DNA of 64,000 nt from Flavobacterium sp. Root186 (GCF_001428525.1 NZ_LMHW01000013.1:715132-779131), one strand, 5' to 3'. Shown: positions 24,660 through 33,296, counted from the first letter of the stretch. Translations and numbers: made by a program. The notes: a model not told the origin generated them from the letters alone.

Positions 24660-26588
24660 ATGCACTTTAAACATCCCGAAATTCTATACTTTCTTTTTTT
24701 ATTGATTGTTCCAATTTTGGTTCATTTATTTCAATTACGAAGATTTAAAACCTCTTATTTTACCAATGTTCGTTTTCTAAAAGAACTTGCTATTCAGACT
24801 CGTAAAAGTTCTAAAATCAAAAAACGATTATTGCTTGCCACTCGTCTTTTGTTGCTTACGTGTGCTATTATTGCATTTGCGCAGCCTTTTTTTGAAGCAA
24901 AAGACAGCAAGAATGCCTCAAACGAAATGTACATTATTTTAGACAATTCGTTTAGTATGCAGGCAAAAGGTAAAAAAGGAGAGTTACTAAAACGTGCTGT
25001 ACAGGAATTACTGGAAAATACACCAGAGACTGCTCAGTTTTCGTTGCTGACAAACACAGAAAATTATTGGAATACCGATATTAAATCATCTAAAAGTGCT
25101 TTACAGAATCTAAAATACAGTGCAGCGCCATTTGAACTTTCATCGATTATGGCAAAAGTAAAAGCACATAAATCGGCACATAAAAAAGATATTATAATTA
25201 TTTCTGATGCTGTAGGTTTAACCGAGAATGATACTAAAAACATTGATTCGGAAGAAAAACCGTATTTTATAATTCCGGAAGCTGAACAAAAAAATAATGT
25301 TTCCATTGACAGCGTTTACATCAATCAGACTTTAGAGAATTTCTACGATATAAGTGTAAATTTATCCGGTTACGGAGAAGATTTCAAACCAATTTCAACC
25401 GCTTTATACAATCAAAATAAATTGATAGCCAAAACGATTATCAATTTTAATTCGAAGAAAAAGAAAATCAACTTCACTATTCCAAAAGAAGCTTTTCATG
25501 GTTACGTTTCTATTGAAGATAACGGTTTAACTTACGATAATAAATTGTTCTTCAGCATTTCTAAAAACAAAAAAACAAACGTAATCAGTATTGGTGAACC
25601 TGAAAAAAGTAATTTCCTTTCGAGGATTTACACTTCTTCTGAATTCAATTATAGTAATTACTCTATTAGTTCTTTAGACTACAATAGTTTAGAAAAACAA
25701 AATACGATAATCTTAAATGAATTAGTTGAAATTCCTCAAGCTTTACAGACAACTTTAAAGGCATTTGTTTCTAAAGGCGGAAACTTGGTTATTATTCCTT
25801 CTGAAAAAAGTTCGGTTTCAAACCTGAATTCTTTTTTAGGAAATTTTGGAAAAGTTCAGTTTAACAATCTTAAAACAGAAAATAAACTAATTACCAAAAT
25901 TAATTTTGATCATCCATTATTTTCTGGCGTTTTCGAAAATAAAATCACGAATTTTCAATATCCAAAAACAAACAATTCATTTGATATTTCAAGTCCATAT
26001 CCAGCTGTTTTATCTTATGACGATCAAAGTACATTTGTAACGGCAATTCAAAACCCGACGGCCGGAATTACAGTATTTTCGGCACCCATAAATGCAGCAA
26101 ATTCAAACTTTCAGCAATCACCGTTAATTGTTCCGTTGTTCTATAAAATAGCCCAAAACAATCAAAAAACTGGAGTGAATGCTTTAGTAATTGGAAATAA
26201 TCAACCGTATTTTGTTGATATTTTATTGACAAAAGATGCTATTCTAGAAGTAAAAGGAACGGAAGATTCGTTTATTCCGATTCAGCAGATTTTAAATAAT
26301 AAAGTCAAATTAACGTTTAATGATTTCCCGGAAACAGCGGGGAATTACAGCATTTTTGATAAAAAAGAATGGATTGAAAATTTGAGCTTCAATTATAAAA
26401 GAACCGAAAGCGATTTAAGTCAGGTAAATACAAATGTAGTTGCTGATTTTAAAACCGCTGATACGATTTCGACCATTTTTAACACCTTACAAACTGAGCG
26501 AACTGACAGCCAAATTTGGAAATGGTTTGTTATCTTTGCACTGTTATTTTTAGCATTAGAAATGGCAATCATCAAATTTGTAAAATAG
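24660..26588 (+). CDS. BatA-like membrane protein with VWA-like domain
   Basis: 642 residues. The N-terminal aerotolerance BatA domain is clear: MHFKHPEILYFLFLLIVPILVHLFQLRRFKTSYFTNVRFL, then a second membrane segment LLLATRLLLLTCAIIAFAQPFF. A von Willebrand A-like domain follows, with the metal-site motif DNSFSM near residue 98. The rest is a large periplasmic part and a last membrane helix (WKWFVIFALLFLALEMAIIKFVK). Relatives belong to MoxR/Bat systems, but here no moxR or other bat gene is adjacent; a dihydroorotase-like gene follows after 69 bp. Confidence 0.85.
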   Translation: MHFKHPEILYFLFLLIVPILVHLFQLRRFKTSYFTNVRFLKELAIQTRKSSKIKKRLLLATRLLLLTCAIIAFAQPFFEAKDSKNASNEMYIILDNSFSMQAKGKKGELLKRAVQELLENTPETAQFSLLTNTENYWNTDIKSSKSALQNLKYSAAPFELSSIMAKVKAHKSAHKKDIIIISDAVGLTENDTKNIDSEEKPYFIIPEAEQKNNVSIDSVYINQTLENFYDISVNLSGYGEDFKPISTALYNQNKLIAKTIINFNSKKKKINFTIPKEAFHGYVSIEDNGLTYDNKLFFSISKNKKTNVISIGEPEKSNFLSRIYTSSEFNYSNYSISSLDYNSLEKQNTIILNELVEIPQALQTTLKAFVSKGGNLVIIPSEKSSVSNLNSFLGNFGKVQFNNLKTENKLITKINFDHPLFSGVFENKITNFQYPKTNNSFDISSPYPAVLSYDDQSTFVTAIQNPTAGITVFSAPINAANSNFQQSPLIVPLFYKIAQNNQKTGVNALVIGNNQPYFVDILLTKDAILEVKGTEDSFIPIQQILNNKVKLTFNDFPETAGNYSIFDKKEWIENLSFNYKRTESDLSQVNTNVVADFKTADTISTIFNTLQTERTDSQIWKWFVIFALLFLALEMAIIKFVK

Positions 26589-26657
26589 ATTTCACGATTA
26601 TTTCTAAAGCGTTTTACTTTTTACAAAAATCATTTTACGACAAAAAAATATCTATAT

Positions 26658-27908
26658 ATGAAACTAATCATCAAAAGCGCCAAAATTATCGACTCAAAAA
26701 GTCCGTTTCATAACCAGACCGTTGATCTTTTAATTGCAGATGGTTTAATAGAAAAAATAGGAGTTTCTCTTCCAAACGATGAGGCAGAAGTAGTAAGATT
26801 CGACGATCTTCATATTTCTCAAGGCTGGTTTGACAGCAGTGTTTCTCTTGGTGAACCAGGTTACGAAGACAGAGAAACCATTGCAAACGGACTAAATGTA
26901 GCTGCAAAAAGCGGTTTTACAGCAATTGCTTTACAGCCCAACTCCTTCCCGATTATTGACAATCAGTCTCAGGTAAATTTTGTAAAAAATAAGGCAAATG
27001 GTTTTGCTACGGAAATTTTCCCAATTGGTGCTTTAACAAAAGCCAGCGAAGGAAAAGATATGGCAGAACTTTATGATATGAAAAAAGCCGGAGCGATTGC
27101 TTTTGGAGATTATAACAGAAGTATTGATAATGCCAATTTGTTAAAAATTGCATTGCAATATGTTCAGGACTTTGATGGTTTAGTAATTACTTACTCACAA
27201 GATCCAAATATAAAAGGAAACGGGGTTGCAAATGAAGGAATAGTTTCGACAAGATTAGGTTTAAAAGGGATTCCAAATCTAGCCGAAGAACTACAAATAT
27301 CGAGAAACTTATTTTTACTGGAATACACAGGCGGAAAACTTCATATTCCGACGATTTCTACAGCAAAATCGGTTCAGTTAATTAGAGAGGCTAAAATAAA
27401 AGGTTTAAACGTAACCACAAGTGTTTCTGTACATCATTTGGTATTAACCGATGAAAAGTTAGACGGTTTTGACACACGTTTTAAAGTGACTCCGCCATTA
27501 CGAACTGAAGTTGACAGACAAGCTTTACTAAATGGAATTGCAGACGGAACTATCGATATGATTACATCAGATCATAATCCAATTGATATTGAATTCAAAA
27601 AAATGGAATTTGATACTGCTAAAAACGGAACTATTGGTTTAGAAAGCACTTTTGGAGCATTGTTGAGTGTTTTACCATTAGAAACTGTAGTTGCAAAACT
27701 AACTTCGGGAAGGGAAATTTTTGGTCTTGAAAATAATACAATCGAAGAAGGTGCAAAAGCCAATTTCACATTCTTTACTCCAGAAGGAAAATCAACTTTT
27801 GAAAAAGAAAACATTCTTTCAAAATCTAAAAATTCTGCTTTTTTAGGAACTGAAATTAAAGGTTCTGTTTACGGAATTTTAAATCAAAATCAACTTGTTA
27901 CAAAATAA
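26658..27908 (+). CDS. Dihydroorotase-like amidohydrolase lacking the HxH metal motif
   Basis: 416 residues of the dihydroorotase (multifunctional complex type) family, which closes carbamoyl-aspartate to dihydroorotate in pyrimidine synthesis. The fold is evident (VDLLIADGLIEKIG, LGEPGYEDRETIANGLNVAAKSGFTAIALQPNS, VHHLVLTD, VTPPLRTEVDRQALLNGI, ITSDHNPIDIEFK). However, the N-terminal metal-binding HxH before the REPG motif reads S61-V-S63, and Arg of REPG is G65. A zinc-dependent activity is therefore doubtful; it may be a non-catalytic partner of PyrB, as known for pseudo-dihydroorotases. It overlaps an operon with the next small gene 4 bp away. Confidence 0.85.
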   Translation: MKLIIKSAKIIDSKSPFHNQTVDLLIADGLIEKIGVSLPNDEAEVVRFDDLHISQGWFDSSVSLGEPGYEDRETIANGLNVAAKSGFTAIALQPNSFPIIDNQSQVNFVKNKANGFATEIFPIGALTKASEGKDMAELYDMKKAGAIAFGDYNRSIDNANLLKIALQYVQDFDGLVITYSQDPNIKGNGVANEGIVSTRLGLKGIPNLAEELQISRNLFLLEYTGGKLHIPTISTAKSVQLIREAKIKGLNVTTSVSVHHLVLTDEKLDGFDTRFKVTPPLRTEVDRQALLNGIADGTIDMITSDHNPIDIEFKKMEFDTAKNGTIGLESTFGALLSVLPLETVVAKLTSGREIFGLENNTIEEGAKANFTFFTPEGKSTFEKENILSKSKNSAFLGTEIKGSVYGILNQNQLVTK

Positions 27909-27912
27909 TACA

Positions 27913-28239
27913 ATGAACAATACAATCGAAGAAGGAAAATCAATCGCCATTACCAGTTATATATTAATTATTGGCGTTTTGATTGCAATGTCTATGAACT
28001 CTGAAAATAAAAACAGTTTTGCTTCTTTTCATATTCGCCAGGCTTTAGGTTTATCGCTGACTTTTATTTCTTTTGGAGCTATAATCAGTAATTTTGACAG
28101 CTTTTTAATCACTTTCCCTATGTGGATTTGTATTTCAATTCTGTGGACATACGGAATCTTCACTGCTATTCAAGGCCAAATGAAACCAATTCCATTAGTT
28201 GGTGAATTGTTTCAAAAATGGTTTAAATCTATAGGTTAG
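27913..28239 (+). CDS. DUF4870-like small membrane protein
   Basis: 108 residues from ATG 27913 (MNNTIEEGKSIAITSYILIIG); the frame is open from 27895 inside the previous gene but the first ATG there lies in its coding end. Three hydrophobic segments are present, with the typical NSFASFHIRQALGLSL motif and late GQMKPIPLVGELFQKWFKSIG. The family has no established function. It starts 4 bp after the dihydroorotase-like gene, so it is cotranscribed. Confidence 0.8.
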   Translation: MNNTIEEGKSIAITSYILIIGVLIAMSMNSENKNSFASFHIRQALGLSLTFISFGAIISNFDSFLITFPMWICISILWTYGIFTAIQGQMKPIPLVGELFQKWFKSIG

Positions 28240-28249
28240 GTAAATTCCA

Positions 28250-28345
28250 AATTTTTAAAGTCCCAAATTCCAATAACTTTTTCAAAGTTTGAAACTTTAA
28301 AAAAGCTGAAAATTCACTATTCACAACTTACAATTCACAATTAAA
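28250..28345. repeat. Reduplicated low-complexity spacer
   Basis: The 109-bp gap before the esterase gene holds paired phrases (ccaaatttttaaagtcc / ccaaattccaataac; cactattcac / caattcacaatt) and a perfect small palindrome AAAGTTTGAAACTTT at 28284-28298. It is the same style as the nested repeats elsewhere, without a clear outer arm. Confidence 0.5.
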
Positions 28346-28348
28346 AAA

Positions 28349-28993
28349 ATGAATCTATCTTTAGAATATAAAGTACAAGAGCCAAAAGTTATTTTAGATA
28401 AAAATCCGGTATTACTTTTATTACACGGATACGGCAGTAACGAAGCCGATTTATTTTCTTTTGCCTCTGAACTTCCAGATAATTACTATATCATTTCTGC
28501 AAGAGCACCTTATGATTTACAATATGGAGCTTATGCCTGGTACGCAATCAATTTTGATGCAGACCAAAATAAATTTTCAGACAATGAGCAAGCAAAAAAC
28601 TCAAGAGATGTAATTGCTTCTTTTATTGATGAATTACTGGCAAATTATCCTATTGACGCCAACAATGTTACTTTAATCGGATTTAGTCAAGGCTCTATTT
28701 TAAGTTATGCAACAGCACTTTCTTATCCTGAAAAAATTCAGAGAGTTGTAGCAATGAGTGGTTATTTTAATGAAGAAATCATTAAAGAAGGTTTTGAGAA
28801 AAACGACTTTCAAAATCTTAAAATATTCGCTTCACACGGAACTGTAGATCAAGTTATTCCGATTGAGTGGGCTAGAAAAACTCCGGCAATTTTAGAAAAA
28901 TTAAATATTCCGGTTACTTATAAAGAATATCCTGTTGGTCACGGTGTTGCTCCACAGAATTTCTTTGATTTTAAGAATTGGCTGATTAGTTAG
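28349..28993 (+). CDS. Phospholipase/carboxylesterase-type alpha/beta hydrolase
   Basis: 214-residue cytosolic serine hydrolase. The oxyanion-side motif is LLLHGYGSNEADLFSFA, the nucleophile elbow is LIGFSQGSIL, the acid is in HGTVDQVIPIEWA and the catalytic histidine is in YPVGHGVAPQNF, so the Ser-Asp-His triad is complete. Size and motifs match the Est/YpfH-like acyl-thioesterase group; exact substrate unknown. Last gene of a plus-strand group ending at the strong terminator 29040-29078. Confidence 0.9.
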   Translation: MNLSLEYKVQEPKVILDKNPVLLLLHGYGSNEADLFSFASELPDNYYIISARAPYDLQYGAYAWYAINFDADQNKFSDNEQAKNSRDVIASFIDELLANYPIDANNVTLIGFSQGSILSYATALSYPEKIQRVVAMSGYFNEEIIKEGFEKNDFQNLKIFASHGTVDQVIPIEWARKTPAILEKLNIPVTYKEYPVGHGVAPQNFFDFKNWLIS

Positions 28994-28995
28994 TT

Positions 28996-29118
28996 TTCAG
29001 TGTTCAGTTTTTTAGTGTTCAGTTGCAGTTTACAGCTAGAACTTTGTCAAAGTTCGAAACTTTGACAAAGTTTTTTTGATTACGCAAATCACTGAACACT
29101 AAAAAACTGAACACTGAA
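28996..29118. repeat. Perfect nested inverted repeat around a terminator
   Basis: The arms 28996-29023 and 29091-29118 are exact reverse complements over 28 bp. Each arm itself repeats the word AGTGTTCAGT twice. The terminator 29040-29078 lies between them, so the whole region can form a stem within a stem. It fills the gap between the convergent esterase and lipoprotein genes. Confidence 0.95.
29040..29078. terminator. Bidirectional terminator with perfect 15-bp stem
   Basis: AACTTTGTCAAAGTT (29040-29054) and AACTTTGACAAAGTT (29058-29072) are exact reverse complements with a 3-base loop, followed by TTTTT. Convergent genes lie on both sides. Confidence 0.92.
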
Positions 29119-29126
29119 TTCTAAAA

Positions 29127-29552
29127 TTATTCTCCTGTATAAATAATCTTTCCAGCTTTTTTCAAAACATAACCTTTCCAAGGAATTAATTCTAAATCGT
29201 CTTTTTTCCAAGCTTCTCCTTCTGATTTTCTCTCTAAAATGATAGATTCTTTTTGGGTGTCGAGGAAAAGTTCTGCTTTGTTTCCATCGAAAATTACATA
29301 GGAAGCTGTCGTATAGGTTTTACCTGTTTCTTCTGTATGTGATAGTTTTGTTCCTTCAAAAATTCGGATACATTCTTTTTTAAGCGTAGACCAAGAATAA
29401 CCAGCCGAACCTTTGCATCCGTGTGAATCAGAGTCTCCTCCAACTAAAACTTCTTTCTGTGTCTCTTTAACTGTTGTATTTTCTTGTGAAACTTTTTTTG
29501 CACAAGAAAATGTCGCAGCCGCAATAATCGTAAACAAAAACATCTTTTTCAT
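29127..29552 (-). CDS. Lipoprotein of unknown function
   Basis: 141 residues starting MKKMFLFTIIAAATFSCAKKVSQ, with a lipoprotein signal ending before the cysteine of FSCAKK. After a low-complexity linker, the body has HGCKGSAGYSWSTLKKECIRIFEGTKL and later beta-strand-like segments (ASYVIFDGNKAELFLD). The short cysteine pair may form a disulfide. I do not know its function. It is the last of three minus-strand genes with the MBL-fold enzyme. Confidence 0.75.
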   Translation of the reverse strand: MKKMFLFTIIAAATFSCAKKVSQENTTVKETQKEVLVGGDSDSHGCKGSAGYSWSTLKKECIRIFEGTKLSHTEETGKTYTTASYVIFDGNKAELFLDTQKESIILERKSEGEAWKKDDLELIPWKGYVLKKAGKIIYTGE

Positions 29553-29600
29553 AATCCTATTTATTTAGTAATTGGTCAAAAAAAATAGGATTATAAAATC

Positions 29601-30104
29601 CTATTTTTGATATAACCAAGTTTGATTTACTTCAAAAGTAATGTTATCATCGTTATCAACAAAATATTTTAACAAGACTTCTCCCCATAATTCACCATTA
29701 CTGTAATCCGCAATGATCCATCTGTGGTTTAAAATTTTTACTTTATTAATGATAAATTTATTTGGACCAATTTGATCTTGTCCTGTATATGGGTTTCCTT
29801 TTGGATTTGCATTGAAATCTAAAAGTTTTTCGGTTACAACCGGAATTAGTTTTTCAAATAAAATTACTTTTCCTCCAGAAGCACTGTTATCAAAATAATT
29901 TTGTGCATTTTCATTGTGTTCTAAAGAAAAATAATCTGCATCGGCTAATTTAGCAGACACTAAATTAATGCTGTCTCTTAGCTTTTTAGTTGTTTTCTCA
30001 TATCTTTCTTCACCAAATTTTACTTCTCGGCTGTAAAACATATAAGTAAAAACATTCATTAATATCGCAAGGATAAAAAGGTAAAGCATTAAGGATTTTT
30101 TCAT
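29601..30104 (-). CDS. Single-pass membrane protein of unknown function
   Basis: 167 residues with one N-terminal membrane helix (MKKSLMLYLFILAILMNVFTYMFYS), then a periplasmic domain with a helix (EERYEKTTKKLRDSINLVSAKLADA) and a beta-rich end (GKVILFEKLIPVVTEKLL, NKFIINKVKILNHRWIIADYSNGELWGEVLLKYFV). Flavobacterial relatives are hypothetical. It lies 12 bp after the MBL-fold gene in the same operon. Confidence 0.75.
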   Translation of the reverse strand: MKKSLMLYLFILAILMNVFTYMFYSREVKFGEERYEKTTKKLRDSINLVSAKLADADYFSLEHNENAQNYFDNSASGGKVILFEKLIPVVTEKLLDFNANPKGNPYTGQDQIGPNKFIINKVKILNHRWIIADYSNGELWGEVLLKYFVDNDDNITFEVNQTWLYQK

Positions 30105-30116
30105 TTTATGGTATAA

Positions 30117-30881
30117 TTAAATTGTAATTTCTAAATTATCGTAAGCCAGAAAAACATTTTCAGGAAGTTGTTTCTGCACTTCCTCGTGAAAACCTAAAAC
30201 ATGGCTGATGTGTGTTAAATAAGCTTTTTCAGGTTTTACCAGATTGATAAAATCAAGTGCTTCCTGTAAGTTAAAATGAGTATCATGCGGTTCAACACGC
30301 AAAGCATTTACAACCAAAACTTTCAAACCTTTAAGTTTCTCAACTTCAGTTGAATCGATTGTCTTTACATCGGTTAGATAAGCAAAATTGTCGATTCTAT
30401 ATCCAAAAACCTGTAAATCACCGTGCATGACGTTTATTGGAATGGCTGTTTTATCTCCAGCTGCAAAAGGTTCGTTGTTTTTGACTTCAATCGTTTTTAC
30501 ACTTGGAGCACCCGGATATTTATTTACAGTTTCAAAAACGTAATCAAAACGTCGTCTTAAATTATCGAGAACGCGCTTATGCCCGTAAATCGGGATTTCG
30601 CCTTGTCTGAAATTATACGGACGAATATCATCTAAACCAGCAGTATGATCTGCATGTTCGTGCGTAAATAAAATGGCGTCGAGTTTACGACATCCGCAGG
30701 AAAGCATCTGCTGTCTAAAATCGGGGCCGCAATCGATTACAAATGAATGCTCGTCCCATGTAATCCAGATAGATACGCGGAGCCTTTTGTCCTTAGCATC
30801 AGTGCTTTTACAAACGGGGTGATCGATTCCGATAATCGGAATGCCTTGAGAAGTACCAGTACCTAAAAAATAGACCTTCAA
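30117..30881 (-). CDS. PhnP-like MBL-fold phosphodiesterase
   Basis: 254-residue metallo-beta-lactamase-fold hydrolase. The metal motif HxHxDH is FTHEHADHTAGLDDIRPYN; further ligands are in VMHGD and the late YLTHISHVLG. The N-terminal GTGTSQGIPIIGIDHPVCKS is typical of PhnP and related cyclic phosphodiesterases, including the extra cysteine site. Cytosolic; natural substrate uncertain. It heads a three-gene minus-strand operon and is divergent from 30972. Confidence 0.9.
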   Translation of the reverse strand: MKVYFLGTGTSQGIPIIGIDHPVCKSTDAKDKRLRVSIWITWDEHSFVIDCGPDFRQQMLSCGCRKLDAILFTHEHADHTAGLDDIRPYNFRQGEIPIYGHKRVLDNLRRRFDYVFETVNKYPGAPSVKTIEVKNNEPFAAGDKTAIPINVMHGDLQVFGYRIDNFAYLTDVKTIDSTEVEKLKGLKVLVVNALRVEPHDTHFNLQEALDFINLVKPEKAYLTHISHVLGFHEEVQKQLPENVFLAYDNLEITI

Positions 30882-30919
30882 TTGAACTTAATTTTTTTAC
30901 AAAAATAGGATTATTTCTC

Positions 30920-30949
30920 TTTCATTAGAACCCTAATTTACTAACTTTG
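30920..30949 (+). promoter_or_regulatory. Putative promoter of the 486-residue protein gene
   Basis: TTTC (30920-30923), 18 bases, then TAACTTTG (30942-30949), fitting the TAnnTTTG -7 element. The ATG is 22 bp downstream. Confidence 0.45.
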
Positions 30950-30971
30950 TAACAAATCTATTTAAAATAAA

Positions 30972-32432
30972 ATGGGTACAGAAATAAAACTCAAAGGTGA
31001 CAAGGTCATCGAACAGATTCCTTCTATAAAAGACAAAGCTTTACGCATTAATTTAAACGAGAATATTTACGGGACATTTGCTGAAATTGGAGCTGGACAA
31101 GAGACAGTTAGACATTTTTTCAGATCCGGAGGTTCTTCAGGAACTATTGCAAAAGCGATGTCGGCTTATGACAAAGATTTTAGTGATGCTGTTTACGGGA
31201 TTGAAAGTGACGGAAGATACGTTACCGAAAACAGACTTAAAAAAATGCTTACGTTTGAAGGAGAACTGATCGAAGAACGTCTAAGCAGAGAAAAACACCC
31301 AAATAAACTTTTCTTCAGCTACGCTAATACGGTAGCAACAATAGATTTTGCCAAACAGTTTAAAGGACACGGCTGGGTTGGAATAAGATACCAGATTGAA
31401 CCAGACGAGGCATATAACGAAATTATTCTTCACATTCGTTTTAAAGAAACTGATGCCAGATTACAACAAGAAACACTCGGAATTTTAGGTGTAAATTTAA
31501 TTTACGGCGCTTTCTATAAATATAATGACCCAAAACGTTTACTGCGTTATTTATACGATCACTTAGATAAGGATCAATTAGAGATAGATACTATCAATTT
31601 TTCGGGACCTCGTTTTGCTGATGTTGACAATCGTTTAATGAGTTTACAGCTGGTTAAAAACGGTATGACGGATGCCGTAATGTTCAATCCGGATGGAAAA
31701 AATGTTTTACCGGCAGCTGTTTTATACAAAAAGAATCTTCTTGCTTTTAGAGGAAGCTTCCGCCCGGTTACAAATGTGAATCTTGACATGTATGAGAAAT
31801 CGTTAAAAATGTTTCTCGAAGAAAATAAAGTAGAAAAAGACAATACATTAGTGGTTTTTGAAATTACGCTTTCGAATTTACGTTCGGATGGTGAGATTGA
31901 TGAACGTGACTTTATGGACAGAGCTGAGTTACTTTGTTCACTTGGTCAAACGGTTATGATTTCTAATTTCCAGGAATATTATAAAGTTGTGGAGTATTTT
32001 TCTAATTATACGAAAGCCCGTATGGGATTAGCAATGGGTGTAAACAACCTTGTTGATATTTTTGATGAGAAATACTACCGACATTTAAGTGGTGGAATTC
32101 TGGAAGCTTTCGGAAAATTATTCTACCGTGACATGAAAGTATTCTTATATCCAATGTTAGGTGATAATGGCGAAGTTATTACTTCTGACAACCTGAAAGT
32201 TCATCCTAGAATGAAAGAATTGTACAAATTCTTTAAATTCAACGGTAAAGTTGTAGACATTAAAGACTATAATCCAAACATATTAAATGTATTCTCTCGT
32301 GAAGTACTAAAAATGATTGGACAAGGAAAAACCGGCTGGGAACCAATGCTTCCGTCTGGAGTTGCCGAAATTATAAAAGAACATCATCTTTTTGGATATC
32401 ATCCGCAAAAAGAACTAGAGCAAAAAGCTTAA
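30972..32432 (+). CDS. Conserved cytosolic protein of unknown function
   Basis: 486 residues without signal peptide or membrane segment. Conserved-looking blocks are FAEIGAGQETVRHFFRSGGSSGTIAKAMSAYDK, LFFSYANTVATIDFAKQFKGHGWVGIRYQ, NFSGPRFADVDNRLMSLQLVKNGMTDAVMF and RAELLCSLGQTVMISNFQEYYKVVEYFS. I recall relatives carrying the label nicotinate mononucleotide adenylyltransferase, but the HxGH and ISSTxxR motifs of that family are absent, so I do not accept it. It has its own promoter and terminator. Confidence 0.8.
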   Translation: MGTEIKLKGDKVIEQIPSIKDKALRINLNENIYGTFAEIGAGQETVRHFFRSGGSSGTIAKAMSAYDKDFSDAVYGIESDGRYVTENRLKKMLTFEGELIEERLSREKHPNKLFFSYANTVATIDFAKQFKGHGWVGIRYQIEPDEAYNEIILHIRFKETDARLQQETLGILGVNLIYGAFYKYNDPKRLLRYLYDHLDKDQLEIDTINFSGPRFADVDNRLMSLQLVKNGMTDAVMFNPDGKNVLPAAVLYKKNLLAFRGSFRPVTNVNLDMYEKSLKMFLEENKVEKDNTLVVFEITLSNLRSDGEIDERDFMDRAELLCSLGQTVMISNFQEYYKVVEYFSNYTKARMGLAMGVNNLVDIFDEKYYRHLSGGILEAFGKLFYRDMKVFLYPMLGDNGEVITSDNLKVHPRMKELYKFFKFNGKVVDIKDYNPNILNVFSREVLKMIGQGKTGWEPMLPSGVAEIIKEHHLFGYHPQKELEQKA

Positions 32433-32435
32433 ATA

Positions 32436-32467
32436 TAAAAAGTCCCTTATTTGGGACTTTTTTTTTG
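32436..32467 (+). terminator. Rho-independent terminator
   Basis: Stem AAAAGTCCC (32437-32445) / GGGACTTTT (32453-32461) and a following T run, 4 bp after the stop of the 486-residue protein. Confidence 0.9.
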
Positions 32468-32738
32468 TTTCAGGTTTTTTTGTTTCAAGTTTCAGGTTGT
32501 GTTTTGCGTATAATTTTAACGCAAAGGACGCTAAGGTTTTTTTTATAGGTGGCATTTACAATGTATAAAGTTCGCAAAGCTTTGTGTCGATTAAGCTTTG
32601 TGAACTTTACTTTTTTTATAAAAAGCTTACATATAAAACCTTAGCGTACTTTGCGTAAAATCTTAGCGTGCTTTGCGTTTAAAAAAAATGAGCTCAAAAG
32701 AACGAAACTTGAAACCTGAAACAAAACAAACTTGAAAC
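32467..32738. repeat. Four-layer nested inverted repeat
   Basis: The 278-bp gap before bcp holds nested inverted arms and no gene. The outer arms are gtttcaagtttcagg-type (32467-32496 and about 32704-32738). The middle arms are aacgcaaaggacgctaaggt-type (32518-32540 and 32635-32682, the latter in two copies). The core 32574-32609 pairs AAAGTTCGCAAAGCTT with AAGCTTTGTGAACTTT with one mismatch. Each layer is itself repetitive. Confidence 0.85.
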
Positions 32739-32745
32739 AAAAAAT

Positions 32746-33198
32746 CTATTTCAAAATCTGCGCAGCGTGTTCTTTTGTTTTTACTTTTTCGATTACTTCT
32801 TCTATAATTCCCTTTTCGTTGATTACAAAAGTTGTTCTGTGGATTCCGTCATATTCTCTTCCCATGAACTTTTTTGGTCCCCAAACACCAAATGCATTGA
32901 TAACAGATTTATCTTCATCGGCTAATAATGGGAAAGGAAATTCATATTTATCTTTAAATTTTGACTGTGCTTTTTGACTGTCGGCACTTACTCCAAGAAG
33001 TTCATAATTATTTGCCTGAAAACGGTGAAAATTATCTCTTAAATCACAGGCTTCAGCCGTACAGCCTGGCGTACTTGCTTTTGGATAAAAGAAAACTACT
33101 AATTTTTTTCCGGCATAATCTGCCAATTTATGTGTTTTTCCGTCCTGATCTGTTCCTGAAAAGTTTGGTGCTTTATCGCCGGCTTTTAATGTTGTCAT
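32746..33198 (-). CDS. bcp: Thiol peroxidase of the Bcp/PrxQ type
   Basis: 150-residue cytosolic peroxiredoxin that reduces hydrogen peroxide and organic peroxides with thioredoxin. The peroxidatic cysteine is in YPKASTPGCTAEACDLRDN, and the second cysteine five residues later gives the atypical two-Cys PrxQ layout. ADEDKSVINAFGVWGPKKFMGREYDGIHRTTFVI is family-typical. Start ATG 33198. The nested repeat region lies downstream. Confidence 0.94.
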   Translation of the reverse strand: MTTLKAGDKAPNFSGTDQDGKTHKLADYAGKKLVVFFYPKASTPGCTAEACDLRDNFHRFQANNYELLGVSADSQKAQSKFKDKYEFPFPLLADEDKSVINAFGVWGPKKFMGREYDGIHRTTFVINEKGIIEEVIEKVKTKEHAAQILK

Positions 33199-33296
33199 AT
33201 CTATTATTTTAGATTGTTAATTTTAGAGTTTAGATTTAAAAACAAAGATAGCTTATAACTTATAATTCGCTATTTTTACACTTTAAAATTACGGAA

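Noticed and set aside
30972..32432. Nicotinate mononucleotide adenylyltransferase label
   Set aside because: The HxGH and ISSTxxR nucleotidyltransferase motifs are missing and the protein is much longer than NadD.
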